Of a stretch of DNA of 64,000 nucleotides, positions 36,542-44,817 are shown piece by piece. Source of the stretch: Frankia sp. AgB1.9 (lineage in GTDB: Bacteria > Actinomycetota > Actinomycetes > Frankiales > Frankiaceae); the NCBI RefSeq assembly GCF_016786355.1, contig NZ_JADWYX010000007.1, positions 63,052 through 127,051 of the forward strand, given 5' to 3'. The notes below the pieces were generated by a model. That model worked only from the letters and a program-made list of their open reading frames with translations. It was not told where the DNA came from and did not search any database. The translations under genes were made by a program, and so were the position numbers. Within the stretch, counting starts at the first letter, position 1; every line of letters begins with the position of its first letter.

Positions 36542-37630
36542 CTAAGGCGCTGTGCCCGGGAGGTCGGGGACGCCGCCGGCGGCGGTGCGGCGGCGGTGGG
36601 CCAGCGCGGCGAAGACCTCCATCGCCACCCGGTGAGCGCTGTTGACCGTCGTGTCGGCGTGGTCGAAGGGCGGCGAGACCTCGACGATGTCGGCGGCGAC
36701 CAGCGGGGTGTCGAGCGCGATCTGGCGGACGGCGCGCAGCAGGTCGGCCGGGTTCATCCCGCCCGGTTCGGGCGTGCCGGTGCCGGGCGCGAACCCGGGG
36801 TCCAGCACGTCGATGTCGACGGAGAGGTACAGCGCCTTGCAGCCGTCGACCGCCTCGGCGATGGCGTCCGCGATGACGGCGCGCGAGCCCCGTTCCCAGA
36901 CCTCGTGCATCAGGTGCCAGCGCAGCCCGTTCTCGCGCATCCAGGCGAAGACGTCCGGCGGCGGCCAGTAGCCGCGCAGGCCCACCTGGACGAAGTTGCG
37001 CCCTCGGACGGCGCCGGACTCGATCAGCCGGCGCATCGGGGTGCCGTGGGAGGCGAGGTTGCCGTCGATGATGTCGGCCGTGTCGGCGTGGGCGTCGAAG
37101 TGCAGCAGGCCGACCTCGCCCCAGCCGACCGCCTCGGCCACGGCCGTCGCCGCCGGCCAGGTGATCGAGTGGTCGCCGCCGACGATGAGCGGGAAGATCC
37201 CGTTTCTCGCCACCTGGTTGACCTTGGCGCGGATGTTGGCGTGAGACGCCTCGGTCAGCCCGTGCGGGCAGTGCGCGTCGCCGGCGTCGACGACGTCCAG
37301 CCACTCGAAGATCTCGATGCCGAGGTCGAGGTGGTAGGTGCCCGGGTCGTAGGCCAGGGCACGCAGCGCCCGCGGGCCGAACCGGGCGCCGGGCCGGTGC
37401 GTGGTGGCGACGTCGAACGGGGCCCCGACGACGGCCACGTCCGGGCGTCGGGCCAGCAGCTCTGCCTCGGTCTCCAGCCACGGCCGGCCGCAGAACGTCG
37501 CGAGGCCCGCGTAGCCGGGGCCGTCCGGCAGCTCGGCCGCCGCCTCCCGCGCGGCGTACGGCGGCACCGGCGCACCGGCCGGCGGCGCCGGGTGGGCGTC
37601 CACACCCGGCCGATGGTGCGATCCCGTCAT
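36542..37630 (-). CDS. Agmatinase/ureohydrolase-family enzyme
   Basis: A 362-residue manganese ureohydrolase. Metal ligands are in GGDHSITW, FDAHADTAD and SVDIDVLDPGFAPGTGTPEPGGM, all intact. It cleaves a guanidine compound (agmatine, guanidinobutyrate or similar) to an amine and urea, and urea could be used by the urease in this window. The N-terminal extension of about 40 residues is Pro/Ala-rich. It converges with the lipoprotein gene and is divergent from the DUF2752 gene. Confidence 0.9.
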   Translation of the reverse strand: MTGSHHRPGVDAHPAPPAGAPVPPYAAREAAAELPDGPGYAGLATFCGRPWLETEAELLARRPDVAVVGAPFDVATTHRPGARFGPRALRALAYDPGTYHLDLGIEIFEWLDVVDAGDAHCPHGLTEASHANIRAKVNQVARNGIFPLIVGGDHSITWPAATAVAEAVGWGEVGLLHFDAHADTADIIDGNLASHGTPMRRLIESGAVRGRNFVQVGLRGYWPPPDVFAWMRENGLRWHLMHEVWERGSRAVIADAIAEAVDGCKALYLSVDIDVLDPGFAPGTGTPEPGGMNPADLLRAVRQIALDTPLVAADIVEVSPPFDHADTTVNSAHRVAMEVFAALAHRRRTAAGGVPDLPGTAP

Positions 37631-37729
37631 CGGACCTCCGCTCTCGCCCGGATCCTGGGGCGACGGCTACGCTGCCGAGTATGTCCGTCCACGGCCGCGT
37701 CACGCGGACCCGCGCACCTGGGATCGTCC

Positions 37730-38284
37730 GTGGTGTCCGTTCCCGCTGAGCCGGCCGGACCAGGCCGCCCCGCCGATCATCCGAGCGTCGCGCCGACGAG
37801 CGCGGGGCCGACGGGTGCCGTGCCGACCAGTGCAGCATCTGTCGGGCCCGAGCTGCCGTCGTGGCCGATCCGCAGCTGGTCGCGCCGGGCCCGGCTCGCC
37901 GGGTACCTGGGCGTCGCCGCCGTCGCGGTGGCCGGTTCGACGATGATCTACCTGGTCGACCCGGCCCAGCCGGGGCACTATCCGCCCTGCCCCTTCAAGT
38001 GGGCGACCCGCGGGCTGGACTGCCCGGGCTGCGGATCGATGCGGGGCCTGCACCAACTGCTGCACGGCCACATCGGCGCGGCGGCGAACTACAACATCCT
38101 GCTGGTCGTCGCGGCGCCCTGCCTGGTGGTCGGGTGGTTCGTCGCGGTCCTGCGCCTGCTCGGCGTCGGCGTCCGGACGCCGAGGATGCCGAGCCTGCTG
38201 AACCGGGCGATCCCGATCGCCGTGATCGCCTTCTGGATCATCCGCAACACGCCGGGCCCCGTCGGCCACTGGCTGCACTCATAG
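37730..38284 (+). CDS. DUF2752 membrane protein
   Basis: A protein of about 184 residues with the DUF2752 signature CPFKWATRGLDCPGCGSMRGLHQLLHG, in which the CPxxxxxGxxCPGCG cysteines are diagnostic. Membrane segments are YLGVAAVAVAGSTMIYLV, ILLVVAAPCLVVGWFVAVL and IPIAVIAFWII. Function is unknown. GTG 37730 (or 37733) is the first reasonable start; the frame continues upstream antisense to the agmatinase gene. The first 40 residues are Ser/Pro/Ala-rich. Confidence 0.82.
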   Translation: MVSVPAEPAGPGRPADHPSVAPTSAGPTGAVPTSAASVGPELPSWPIRSWSRRARLAGYLGVAAVAVAGSTMIYLVDPAQPGHYPPCPFKWATRGLDCPGCGSMRGLHQLLHGHIGAAANYNILLVVAAPCLVVGWFVAVLRLLGVGVRTPRMPSLLNRAIPIAVIAFWIIRNTPGPVGHWLHS

Positions 38285-38320
38285 GCCTCCCGGCGGCCCC
38301 TCCCTGGCGGCCCGGGCCCG

Positions 38321-39025
38321 TCAGCGCAGGTGCTCGCCGAAGAAGTCCAGGATGCGCCGCCAGGCGTCCTCGGCCGCCGGACCGTCGTGGTGCATGCCGA
38401 TGACCTTCCCGACCGGGCCCGAGAGGACCGGGTAGCGGTCCATGAAGGAATGCCCGGCCTTCGGGTACTCCTTGACGTCATGCGGCGCGCCGGCGGTGGT
38501 CAACGCGGTCTCGATCTTCGCGGCGGCGCCGCGCAGCCCAAGGTCGCGGGCGCCGTAGCTGGCGACGACCGGGCAGGCGCCGGCGAGAAGCTCGTCGAGA
38601 TCGCCCTTCGGCAGCATGCCGTAGTTCGGCGCCGACGCGTCGAAGCCCCGGGTCGCCGCCATCAACGCGAACCCGCCGCCCATGCAGAACCCGACCACGC
38701 CGATCCTCCCGGTGCAGTCGTCGCGGGCGGCCAGGTAGGCGCGGACGGCCTCGAGGTCGGCGTGCGCCGCTCCCGTCCCGGCGACCGCGGCCCTGATCGT
38801 CGCCCGCACGCAGCGCAGCCCACCCGCCGAGTAGAGATTCGGTACGACCGTGACGTAGCCGGCCGCCGCCAGCCGGTCGGCATGCCCGCGGGCGTTGTCC
38901 GTCAGCCCGAAGGCGTCGTGCGCGATGACGATTCCCGGCCAGGGGCCGCTGCCGGCAGATGGCGTCGCGAGATATCCGCCCAGTTCGGGCGTGGTGGTCC
39001 CACCGGGAATGGTGACGGCCGGCAT
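38321..39025 (-). CDS. Dienelactone hydrolase-family protein
   Basis: A 234-residue alpha/beta hydrolase. The nucleophile elbow is GFCMGGG with a cysteine, as in dienelactone hydrolases; the other triad members are likely the aspartate in SYGARDLG and the histidine in KAGHSFMD. Start motifs are GYLATPSAGSGPWPGIVIAHDAFGL. ATG 39025 follows AGGAGG closely. The natural ester is unknown. It converges with the DUF2752 gene. Confidence 0.9.
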   Translation of the reverse strand: MPAVTIPGGTTTPELGGYLATPSAGSGPWPGIVIAHDAFGLTDNARGHADRLAAAGYVTVVPNLYSAGGLRCVRATIRAAVAGTGAAHADLEAVRAYLAARDDCTGRIGVVGFCMGGGFALMAATRGFDASAPNYGMLPKGDLDELLAGACPVVASYGARDLGLRGAAAKIETALTTAGAPHDVKEYPKAGHSFMDRYPVLSGPVGKVIGMHHDGPAAEDAWRRILDFFGEHLR

Positions 39026-39229
39026 CGGTGCCTCCTGATCACGTTCACGTCTTGAGCCCTGTAGCCCCGGCTGAGAGGGCCGCCGGGCTGGGCCCGGGCC
39101 GGCGACTGAAAAGGCGTCCGGTCGATTGCCAGGCCCGCTTGCTGGAGGAAGCAGGGATTCGGTGACTTGTTGGGCTTCGCTACAGTTCGGGAGTCCGGCC
39201 AGGCAGCGGCGGCACCTGTGGGGGTGAGG

Positions 39230-40066
39230 ATGGCGCATGGCGTGAGCACGCGTGCGGGCGAGGTCAGGCTGGTGGGCCTGACACATCATCTCCCAGGGGC
39301 GGCGGGCGCCGCGGTGGTCGGCGTGGATCTTTCCGTCGCCGCTGGTCAGTCGCTCGCGCTGGTCGGCCCGGTGGGCGCAGGCAAGACGACCGTGCTGCGG
39401 CTGGTCGCGGGGCTGGAGACGCCGACTGACGGGCACGCGCTGGTGGATGGCGTCGACGTCGCCGGGCTGTCGGTGGCTCGCCGGCCGGTCGCCGCCGTGT
39501 TCGGCCGCTACGGCCTCTTCCCGTTCCTCGACGTCGCGGCCAACGTCGCCTTCGGGCTGCGCGGCGGCGCGCCCGAGCTGCGCGGTCGTGCGCCGGCGAC
39601 GCCGGCGGGCCAGGCGGGGACGGCGCGGCGGGTCCGCGAGGCGCTGGAGCTGGTCCGGATGGGCGACTACGCCCGCCGCCGCCCGCCGCAGCTGTCCGCG
39701 GCCCATCAGCAGCGGGTGGCGATCGCGCGGGCGCTGGTGCGGCGCCCGAAGGTGCTGGTGCTCGACGAGCCGCTCGGGTCGCTGGACGACGAGGGCCTGC
39801 GCGTCCGCCTGGCCGAGGACCTGCGCGTGCTGCACCGCCAGGTCGGGGTCACGTTGCTGTACGCGACGCGGTCGGCCGGCGAGGCGTCGGCAGTCGCGGA
39901 CCGGGTGGCCGTGCTGGCCGAAGGCCGCCTGTTGCTGGAGGCGCGGCCGGCCGACGACGCGGTGGCGCGGTCGGGCTGCGTGGAGAACCAGACGGACGCG
40001 GCTTCGACGGGCGACGCGCTGCTTACCGAGGATGACGGAACGGACGCGGGCGCGCCCGCGGCCTGA
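39230..40066 (+). CDS. ABC ATPase with degenerate catalytic motifs, no permease partner
   Basis: A 278-residue protein of the PotA/CysA-like ABC ATPase group. Walker A (GPVGAGKTT) and Walker B (VLVLDEPLGSLDD) are intact. The Q-loop reads AAVFGRYGLFPF, with Gly in place of Gln. The signature is QLSAAHQQRV rather than LSGGQ. The switch histidine of VTHD is replaced in LLYATRS. Three altered positions argue against normal transport ATPase cycling. No permease or binding protein is adjacent. ATG 39230 is chosen; GTG 39224 or TTG 39167 are alternatives. The tail after residue 250 is acidic. Confidence 0.8.
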   Translation: MAHGVSTRAGEVRLVGLTHHLPGAAGAAVVGVDLSVAAGQSLALVGPVGAGKTTVLRLVAGLETPTDGHALVDGVDVAGLSVARRPVAAVFGRYGLFPFLDVAANVAFGLRGGAPELRGRAPATPAGQAGTARRVREALELVRMGDYARRRPPQLSAAHQQRVAIARALVRRPKVLVLDEPLGSLDDEGLRVRLAEDLRVLHRQVGVTLLYATRSAGEASAVADRVAVLAEGRLLLEARPADDAVARSGCVENQTDAASTGDALLTEDDGTDAGAPAA

Positions 40067-40297
40067 CCTCCGGCATACGGTTTTCCCGGACGAGGCGGTC
40101 GCGAACCAGTTTCTGCCGCCCGGTATCGAAGTTGCGGCCCTCGGGCCGACCCGGAACAGGTGCGGGCGCCGGGCGCTGATTACCGCCGTTCCTGCTGGGA
40201 ATCGCTCGGGCAAGCGACCCGAGTACCGGCAGACGGGCAGCCCGCGCCGGCGCACCGGGATACCGGGGCCTCGACCCAGACCCACCGGGAGGCAGTG

Positions 40298-40786
40298 ATG
40301 ACCGAGCCCGCGGAGTATCCGCAGAACGGCAGTGACCTGTCCGGCGTTCTCGACGATGTGCCGTTGACCGTCGAGGAGAGCCTGGACAGCGACGATCTCG
40401 GTGACACCGACGCGGGCCTGGACCCTCTCGACGACAGCTGGGACGCCCCGGACCGGCCGAGCGAGGAGGTCCGGGCGCGGCCGACCGCGACCGAGCTGCT
40501 CGCGGGCACGTCGCTCGACGACCAGCTCGCCCAGGAGGTCCCGGACGTGGACCCCTACCTGGACGCGGAGCGCACCGAGTCGGGACTCGTACTGGACGAC
40601 GACGTCGCGGGGATCGGCACCCCGTTCACGGACGGCGACCCGGACCCGCGGCCAGCCGGCCTGGTCGCCGACGGCGGTCTGCTCGGCGACCAGCTGACCG
40701 GCAGGTCCGTCGCCCGGCCGCTCGCCGCGACCGGCGATCTCGGCTGGCCGCTCGCCGCCGAGGACGACGCGCTCCACCTGGACTGA
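40298..40786 (+). CDS. DUF5709-like acidic protein
   Basis: A 162-residue, very acidic, mostly disordered protein with repeated Asp-rich segments and the motif TSLDDQLAQEVPDVDPY, typical of DUF5709 proteins of actinomycetes. No enzyme features. ATG 40298 has GGGAGG upstream; about 230 bp separate it from the ATPase gene. Function unknown. Confidence 0.75.
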   Translation: MTEPAEYPQNGSDLSGVLDDVPLTVEESLDSDDLGDTDAGLDPLDDSWDAPDRPSEEVRARPTATELLAGTSLDDQLAQEVPDVDPYLDAERTESGLVLDDDVAGIGTPFTDGDPDPRPAGLVADGGLLGDQLTGRSVARPLAATGDLGWPLAAEDDALHLD

Positions 40787-40844
40787 GACCCAGGCCGGTC
40801 GCGCGAGGCGGGAAGAAACACCCCGCTGGTCCGGGAGGTACGGA

Positions 40845-40857
40845 TAACGTATAGCGT
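40845..40857 (+). promoter_or_regulatory. Possible -10 boxes for a leaderless transcript
   Basis: TAACGT (40845-40850) and TAGCGT (40852-40857) both fit TANNNT. The second is 8 nt before the GTG at 40866, and there is no Shine-Dalgarno sequence, so transcription may start at or next to the start codon. Confidence 0.4.
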
Positions 40858-40865
40858 CCAGCTTC

Positions 40866-41576
40866 GTGGCTACTGTTGCGGACCGGATCCTTGGCCATCT
40901 GGCCGAGGCACCGGGTGGTTTGGACGATGGCAGGCTCGCGGAGGCGATCGGCGCCAGCCGCAGCTCTGTCAACAATGTGTGTCGCAAGCTCGCCGAACAA
41001 GGGCGACTTGTGCGTGCCGTCGGAACCGACGGCAAGATCGTGAACCTCATCCCGAGCGGCCCTTCAGCCGACGGGGCCGCTGGCGATGGTCTGTCGGCCG
41101 TCCCGGGCATCCCCGAGGCGCGCCAGGGCCAGGACGACGTGCCCGGCATTCCGGCGGCCCGGCTACCGGGCGACGACGGGATTCCGGTCGAGCGGGCGAC
41201 CGAGGCCTCCGAGCCGGTCGTGGCTGAGCCGGTGGCGGCCGAGCCGCTCGCCGAGGAGCCGGCCGCTGTCGAGGAGCCGGCGCCCGTCGAGGAGCCGGTC
41301 GTCCCGGAGCCAGTCGTCGCGCCGGAGCCGGTCGCGACGGCCGAGCCGGTCGTGGCCGAGCCGCCCGTCGAGGTCGCCGAGGTCGCCGAGGTCGAGATCA
41401 TCGCGGAGCCGGTGGAGCCCGTCGCGCAGGTGGACGAGGCCGAGATCGAGGACGCCGAGATCGAGGACGCCGACGTCGAGGATGTGGCGCCGAGCAGCGC
41501 GCCCGCGCCGGCCCCGACGAGCTCCGCGAGCGGCGTGCGCCGGTCCTGGTGGCGGCGTCTGCTGCCGTTGCGTTAG
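40866..41576 (+). CDS. Winged-helix protein with long Glu/Pro/Ala tail
   Basis: A 236-residue protein. Residues 1-60 are a winged helix of MarR/replication-factor type (ILGHLAEAPGGLDDGRLAEAIGASRSSVNNVCRKLAEQGRLVRA). Residues 100-205 are a repetitive acidic tract built from EEP/VAEP/EVAE units, and the last dozen are strongly basic (GVRRSWWRRLLPLR). It probably binds DNA with its N terminus; the tail may act as an acidic linker or partner-binding arm. It appears leaderless and monocistronic, ending at a strong hairpin. Confidence 0.7.
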   Translation: MATVADRILGHLAEAPGGLDDGRLAEAIGASRSSVNNVCRKLAEQGRLVRAVGTDGKIVNLIPSGPSADGAAGDGLSAVPGIPEARQGQDDVPGIPAARLPGDDGIPVERATEASEPVVAEPVAAEPLAEEPAAVEEPAPVEEPVVPEPVVAPEPVATAEPVVAEPPVEVAEVAEVEIIAEPVEPVAQVDEAEIEDAEIEDADVEDVAPSSAPAPAPTSSASGVRRSWWRRLLPLR

Positions 41577-41581
41577 GAGAC

Positions 41582-41627
41582 ACCGCGGCGCGCGTTCGAC
41601 CCCCGTGGGGTCGTCGCGTGGCGCGGT
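41582..41627 (+). terminator. Terminator after the winged-helix gene
   Basis: A stem CGACCCC/GGGGTCG (41597-41613) is extended by interrupted outer pairing ACCGCG/CGCGGT, beginning 6 bp after the stop. Confidence 0.65.
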
Positions 41628-41770
41628 TGTGATCTCGCGGAAAGTTGTCGCGGCTGGTCTAGCTGGCCCGCCAGTCGCGCAGGGTGTGAGCCGCGTCCCG
41701 GCCAGTGGGTGCCGGGGCGGCGTCGACCGGACGTAGCGTGGCAGCGTCACGGAACTAGTCAGGGGAGAGC

Positions 41771-43132
41771 ATGTCTATCCGAGCCCGAGCGCTCGTCGCC
41801 GCTGTGGCGCTGTCGACGCTGGCGCTCAGCGCCTGTGGCAGCCGAGTGCACGACGGGGGAAGCACGTCAGGCGGCGGCGCGACCACTGGTGCGGCGACCG
41901 ACGCCACGAACACGGCCTCCGACACGGGCGTCACCCCGACCTCGATCAAGGTCGGCGTGATGACGGGCCAGGACGGCTTCCTCGGTGGGGACGTGTTCTC
42001 GTCCTCGCTCTACGGCGCCCAGGCGTACTTCGACAGCCTGAACGACGCGGGCGGGATCAACGGCCGCAAGGTCACCGTCGACCCGTGCAACGACAAGAGC
42101 AGCCCCGACGGCAACGTCACCTGCGTGCACAAGATGATCGACGACGACAAGATCTTCGCGATGGCCGGCACCACGTCGTTCCAGTACTCCGGTGCCCAGT
42201 ACGTGAACTCCAAGGGCGTCCCGGACGTCGGCGGCCAGCCGGTCTCCGGTAACGCGTACAACCAGTACCCGAACCTGTACTCGATCTACGGTGGGTTCGG
42301 CTACCCGCGCGATGGCAAGTCCCCGGGCTACAACGGCCAGCTTGTCGCCGACACGCAGGACTATCGCTGGTTCAAGGACAAGCTCGGCGCGAAGACCGCC
42401 GCCATCGTGTTCTTCAACATCGGCCAGTCCCAGCAGTACGCGCAGCAGATCAGCGAGGGGCTGAAGACCGAGGGCTTCAAGGTCATCCCCGAGCAGCTCA
42501 ACCTCTCCCTGCCGAACTATGACGCCGCTGTGCTCGACATGAAGAAGAACGGCGTCGACCTGGTCTACGACGCGCTGACGGCGGACGCGAACGTGAAGAT
42601 CTGCCAGTCGATCCAGTCGCAGGGCATGCCGCTTAAGGCGAAGATCACCACCACGCAGAGCTGGACGGACGACGCCGGCGCGCAGTACGCCTCGACGCCG
42701 ACCTGCCTGGACAACTTCTACGCGGTCAGCCAGGACCAGAACTACAACAACGTGAGCGACCCGGGGGTCAAGGCGTACCGCGACGCGATCGCCAAGTACT
42801 TCCCGGACCGGGTCAAGAAGATGAACATGTGGATGTTCGAGGGCTACCTCTCGGCGATGTGGCTGAGTGACGCGATGAAGTCCTGCGGGTCCGACCTGAC
42901 CCGCAAGTGCGTCACGAACTACATGAACACCACCACGTACGACGCGAACGGCCTGATGATCCCGCGGGACTTCAAGCCGGTCGTCCCGGCACCGAAGACC
43001 GAGGTCGGCTGCCTGAACGTCGTGCGCTGGACGACGAAGGCCCCGACCGGTGTGGCCGGCTGGACCTCGCAGACGAACGACATGGCTAAGAACTGCTTCA
43101 ACGTCCCGACCTACAGCATCCCGGCCACCTAG
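41771..43132 (+). CDS. Branched-chain amino-acid-type ABC substrate-binding lipoprotein
   Basis: A 453-residue periplasmic-type receptor of the LivJ/type I fold. Signal peptide with lipobox LSAC at about residue 21, a Gly/Ser/Thr linker, then TSIKVGVMTGQDGFLGGDV, NDAGGINGRKVTVDPCND, and DGNVTCVHKMIDDDKIFAM. Several cysteines (for example DPCND with VTCVH, and KSCGSDLTRKC) may form disulfides. The ligand is not known; the family also binds amides and aromatic acids. It faces the livFGHM operon from the other side of two terminators. Confidence 0.9.
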   Translation: MSIRARALVAAVALSTLALSACGSRVHDGGSTSGGGATTGAATDATNTASDTGVTPTSIKVGVMTGQDGFLGGDVFSSSLYGAQAYFDSLNDAGGINGRKVTVDPCNDKSSPDGNVTCVHKMIDDDKIFAMAGTTSFQYSGAQYVNSKGVPDVGGQPVSGNAYNQYPNLYSIYGGFGYPRDGKSPGYNGQLVADTQDYRWFKDKLGAKTAAIVFFNIGQSQQYAQQISEGLKTEGFKVIPEQLNLSLPNYDAAVLDMKKNGVDLVYDALTADANVKICQSIQSQGMPLKAKITTTQSWTDDAGAQYASTPTCLDNFYAVSQDQNYNNVSDPGVKAYRDAIAKYFPDRVKKMNMWMFEGYLSAMWLSDAMKSCGSDLTRKCVTNYMNTTTYDANGLMIPRDFKPVVPAPKTEVGCLNVVRWTTKAPTGVAGWTSQTNDMAKNCFNVPTYSIPAT

Positions 43133-43148
43133 TCGCGGCCAGCTAGCC

Positions 43149-43192
43149 CTGAGGGGCGGTCTCCGGGAAAACTCCCGGTGGCCGCCCCTCAG
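43149..43192 (+). terminator. Nested terminator after the binding-protein gene
   Basis: An outer 11-bp perfect stem (43149-43159 with 43182-43192) encloses an inner 6-bp stem CCGGGA/TCCCGG (43163-43168 with 43173-43178). It starts 17 bp after the stop. Confidence 0.85.
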
Positions 43193-43211
43193 CCGTAGGG
43201 AGGCAGAAACA

Positions 43212-43249
43212 CCAAAGCCGGACCACCCGTGGGAGTGGTCCGGCTTTGG
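43212..43249. terminator. Second terminator, serving the liv operon
   Basis: A 15-bp perfect inverted repeat (43212-43226 with 43235-43249) with an 8-nt loop, 18 bp from the end of livF. Read on the minus strand it terminates the liv operon; on the plus strand it backs up the preceding hairpin. Confidence 0.85.
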
Positions 43250-43267
43250 CGACTAACTGGGCTGTCC

Positions 43268-44056
43268 TTAGGCGTTCGCGAGCTCGGCGGGATCGCCGAC
43301 GAAGGAGCGTTCGCCGCGGTGCAGGACGTAGGCGATGTCAGCCATAGCGAGCGCCGCGTCGGTGTACTGGTCGGCGAGGATCACCGTCGTGCCGGCCGCG
43401 GCGATCGTGGCGAGCCACTCGAACAGCTCGGCGGCCACCTTCGGCGACAGGCCCAGTGAGAGCTCGTCGACCATCAGGACGGTGGGCCGGGCCAGCAGCG
43501 CCCGCGCGAGCGCGAGCATCCGCCGCTCGCCGCCGGACATCGAGCCGGCTCGCTGCGGCAACCGGTCGCGCAGCTTCGGGAACGCGTCCAGCGCGGGGGT
43601 GATGCCGTGCGGGTTCCCGGTCGCCTCGGCGACGACCAGCAGGTTGTCGCGCACCGAGAGGCTCGCGAACACGGCCCGCTCGTCCGGCACCAGCAGCAGC
43701 CCACGCCGGGCCCGGTCGAGCGCGGACAGCTTGGTGATGACGTCCCCGCGCCAGGCCAGCGGGCCGCTACGCAGCGGCACCAGCCCGGCGAGCACCCGCA
43801 GCGTGGTGCTCTTGCCAGCTCCGTTCACGCCGAGCAGGGCGGTCACCTTGCCGGCCGGAACGACGAGGTCCAGGCCGTGCAGCACCTCGACGGCGCCGTA
43901 GCCGGCCCGCGCGCCGGTCAGCCGCAGCTCGATGCCACCGGGCGCCGGCGCGTGCGGCACCCGGCCGCCGACGGCGGCCGCCAGCGCGGCGGCCGAGCTG
44001 CCGGCCGCGATCGCGTCGGCGTTGTCCAGCGGCGCCCGCGGGGGAGGAGTGCTCAT
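43268..44056 (-). CDS. livF: Branched-chain amino-acid-type ABC ATPase
   Basis: A 262-residue ATPase with Walker A GVNGAGKST, signature MSGGERRMLALARAL, Walker B VLMVDELSLGLSP. The Walker B aspartate is followed by E then L rather than EP, as often in LivF. The first 40 residues are a low-complexity leader. The ATG overlaps the livG stop by 4 bp. It is the final gene of the operon. Confidence 0.93.
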   Translation of the reverse strand: MSTPPPRAPLDNADAIAAGSSAAALAAAVGGRVPHAPAPGGIELRLTGARAGYGAVEVLHGLDLVVPAGKVTALLGVNGAGKSTTLRVLAGLVPLRSGPLAWRGDVITKLSALDRARRGLLLVPDERAVFASLSVRDNLLVVAEATGNPHGITPALDAFPKLRDRLPQRAGSMSGGERRMLALARALLARPTVLMVDELSLGLSPKVAAELFEWLATIAAAGTTVILADQYTDAALAMADIAYVLHRGERSFVGDPAELANA

Positions 44057-44817
44057 GTCATCGCTCCCTGCGCGAGGTACACGGACTGAACGGTCGGGTT
44101 GGAGCGGACCGTCGCCGGGTCGCCATGCGCGACCACCTTGCCACCCACCATCGCGTAGACCTGGTCGCACACGGTGAACACCAGGTCGACGTCGTGGTCG
44201 ACCAGGACGATCGCCACGCCGGCGTCGGCGATCCGGCGCAGCAGCTGGGAGAACCGGTCGGTCTCCGCGCCGTCGAGGCCGCTCGCCGGCTCGTCGAGCA
44301 GCAGTACGTCCGGGTGGGTGCACAGCGCCCGGGCGCACTCGGCCAGCCGCAGCGCCCCGGTCGACAGCGAACCGGCGACGGCGGCGCCGAGGTCGGTCAG
44401 GCCGAGCGAGGCGAGCATGTCGTCGACGACCTGCTCGTACTTGGGATTGCGCCGGATGCCGAGGCCGAACAGGCCACCGGCATAGTCCCGCCGCCGGTTC
44501 TCCACGCCGACGAGCAGGTTCTCCCGCACGGTCATGCTGGTGAACAACGACGGCACCTGGAAGGTCTGCACCAGCCCCAGCCGGGAGCGCTTGTCCGGCC
44601 GCAGCTTGGTGATGTCCCGGTCGCCGAGCATGACGCGGCCCTCGTCGGGCTGCTCGACGCCGGTGAGCAGGCTGAACAGCGTCGACTTGCCGGCGCCGTT
44701 CGGCCCGATCAGTCCGGTGATCATCCCGGGCGGCGCGGACATGTCCACGTGGTCGACGGCGGTGAGCCCGCCGTAGCGGCGGACCAGACCGATCGCCCGC
44801 AGTTCGGCGCGGCTCAC
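44053..44817 (-). CDS. livG: Branched-chain amino-acid-type ABC ATPase
   Basis: A 254-residue ATPase with Walker A GPNGAGKST, Walker B VLLLDEPASGL and H-loop LVDHD. The signature is LSTGALRLAECARAL, a variant of LSxGxxR common in LivG. The GTG start overlaps the permease stop by 4 bp, and the gene overlaps livF by 4 bp. Confidence 0.93.
   Translation of the reverse strand: MSRAELRAIGLVRRYGGLTAVDHVDMSAPPGMITGLIGPNGAGKSTLFSLLTGVEQPDEGRVMLGDRDITKLRPDKRSRLGLVQTFQVPSLFTSMTVRENLLVGVENRRRDYAGGLFGLGIRRNPKYEQVVDDMLASLGLTDLGAAVAGSLSTGALRLAECARALCTHPDVLLLDEPASGLDGAETDRFSQLLRRIADAGVAIVLVDHDVDLVFTVCDQVYAMVGGKVVAHGDPATVRSNPTVQSVYLAQGAMT

Noticed and set aside
35307..37838. 843-codon minus-strand open frame
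   Set aside because: Low-complexity Arg/Gly/Ala composition, overlapping the lipoprotein and agmatinase genes in other frames.
38321..41401. N-terminal 792-codon extension of the dienelactone hydrolase frame
   Set aside because: The hydrolase starts at ATG 39025 with a strong ribosome-binding site. The extension runs antisense to three supported genes.
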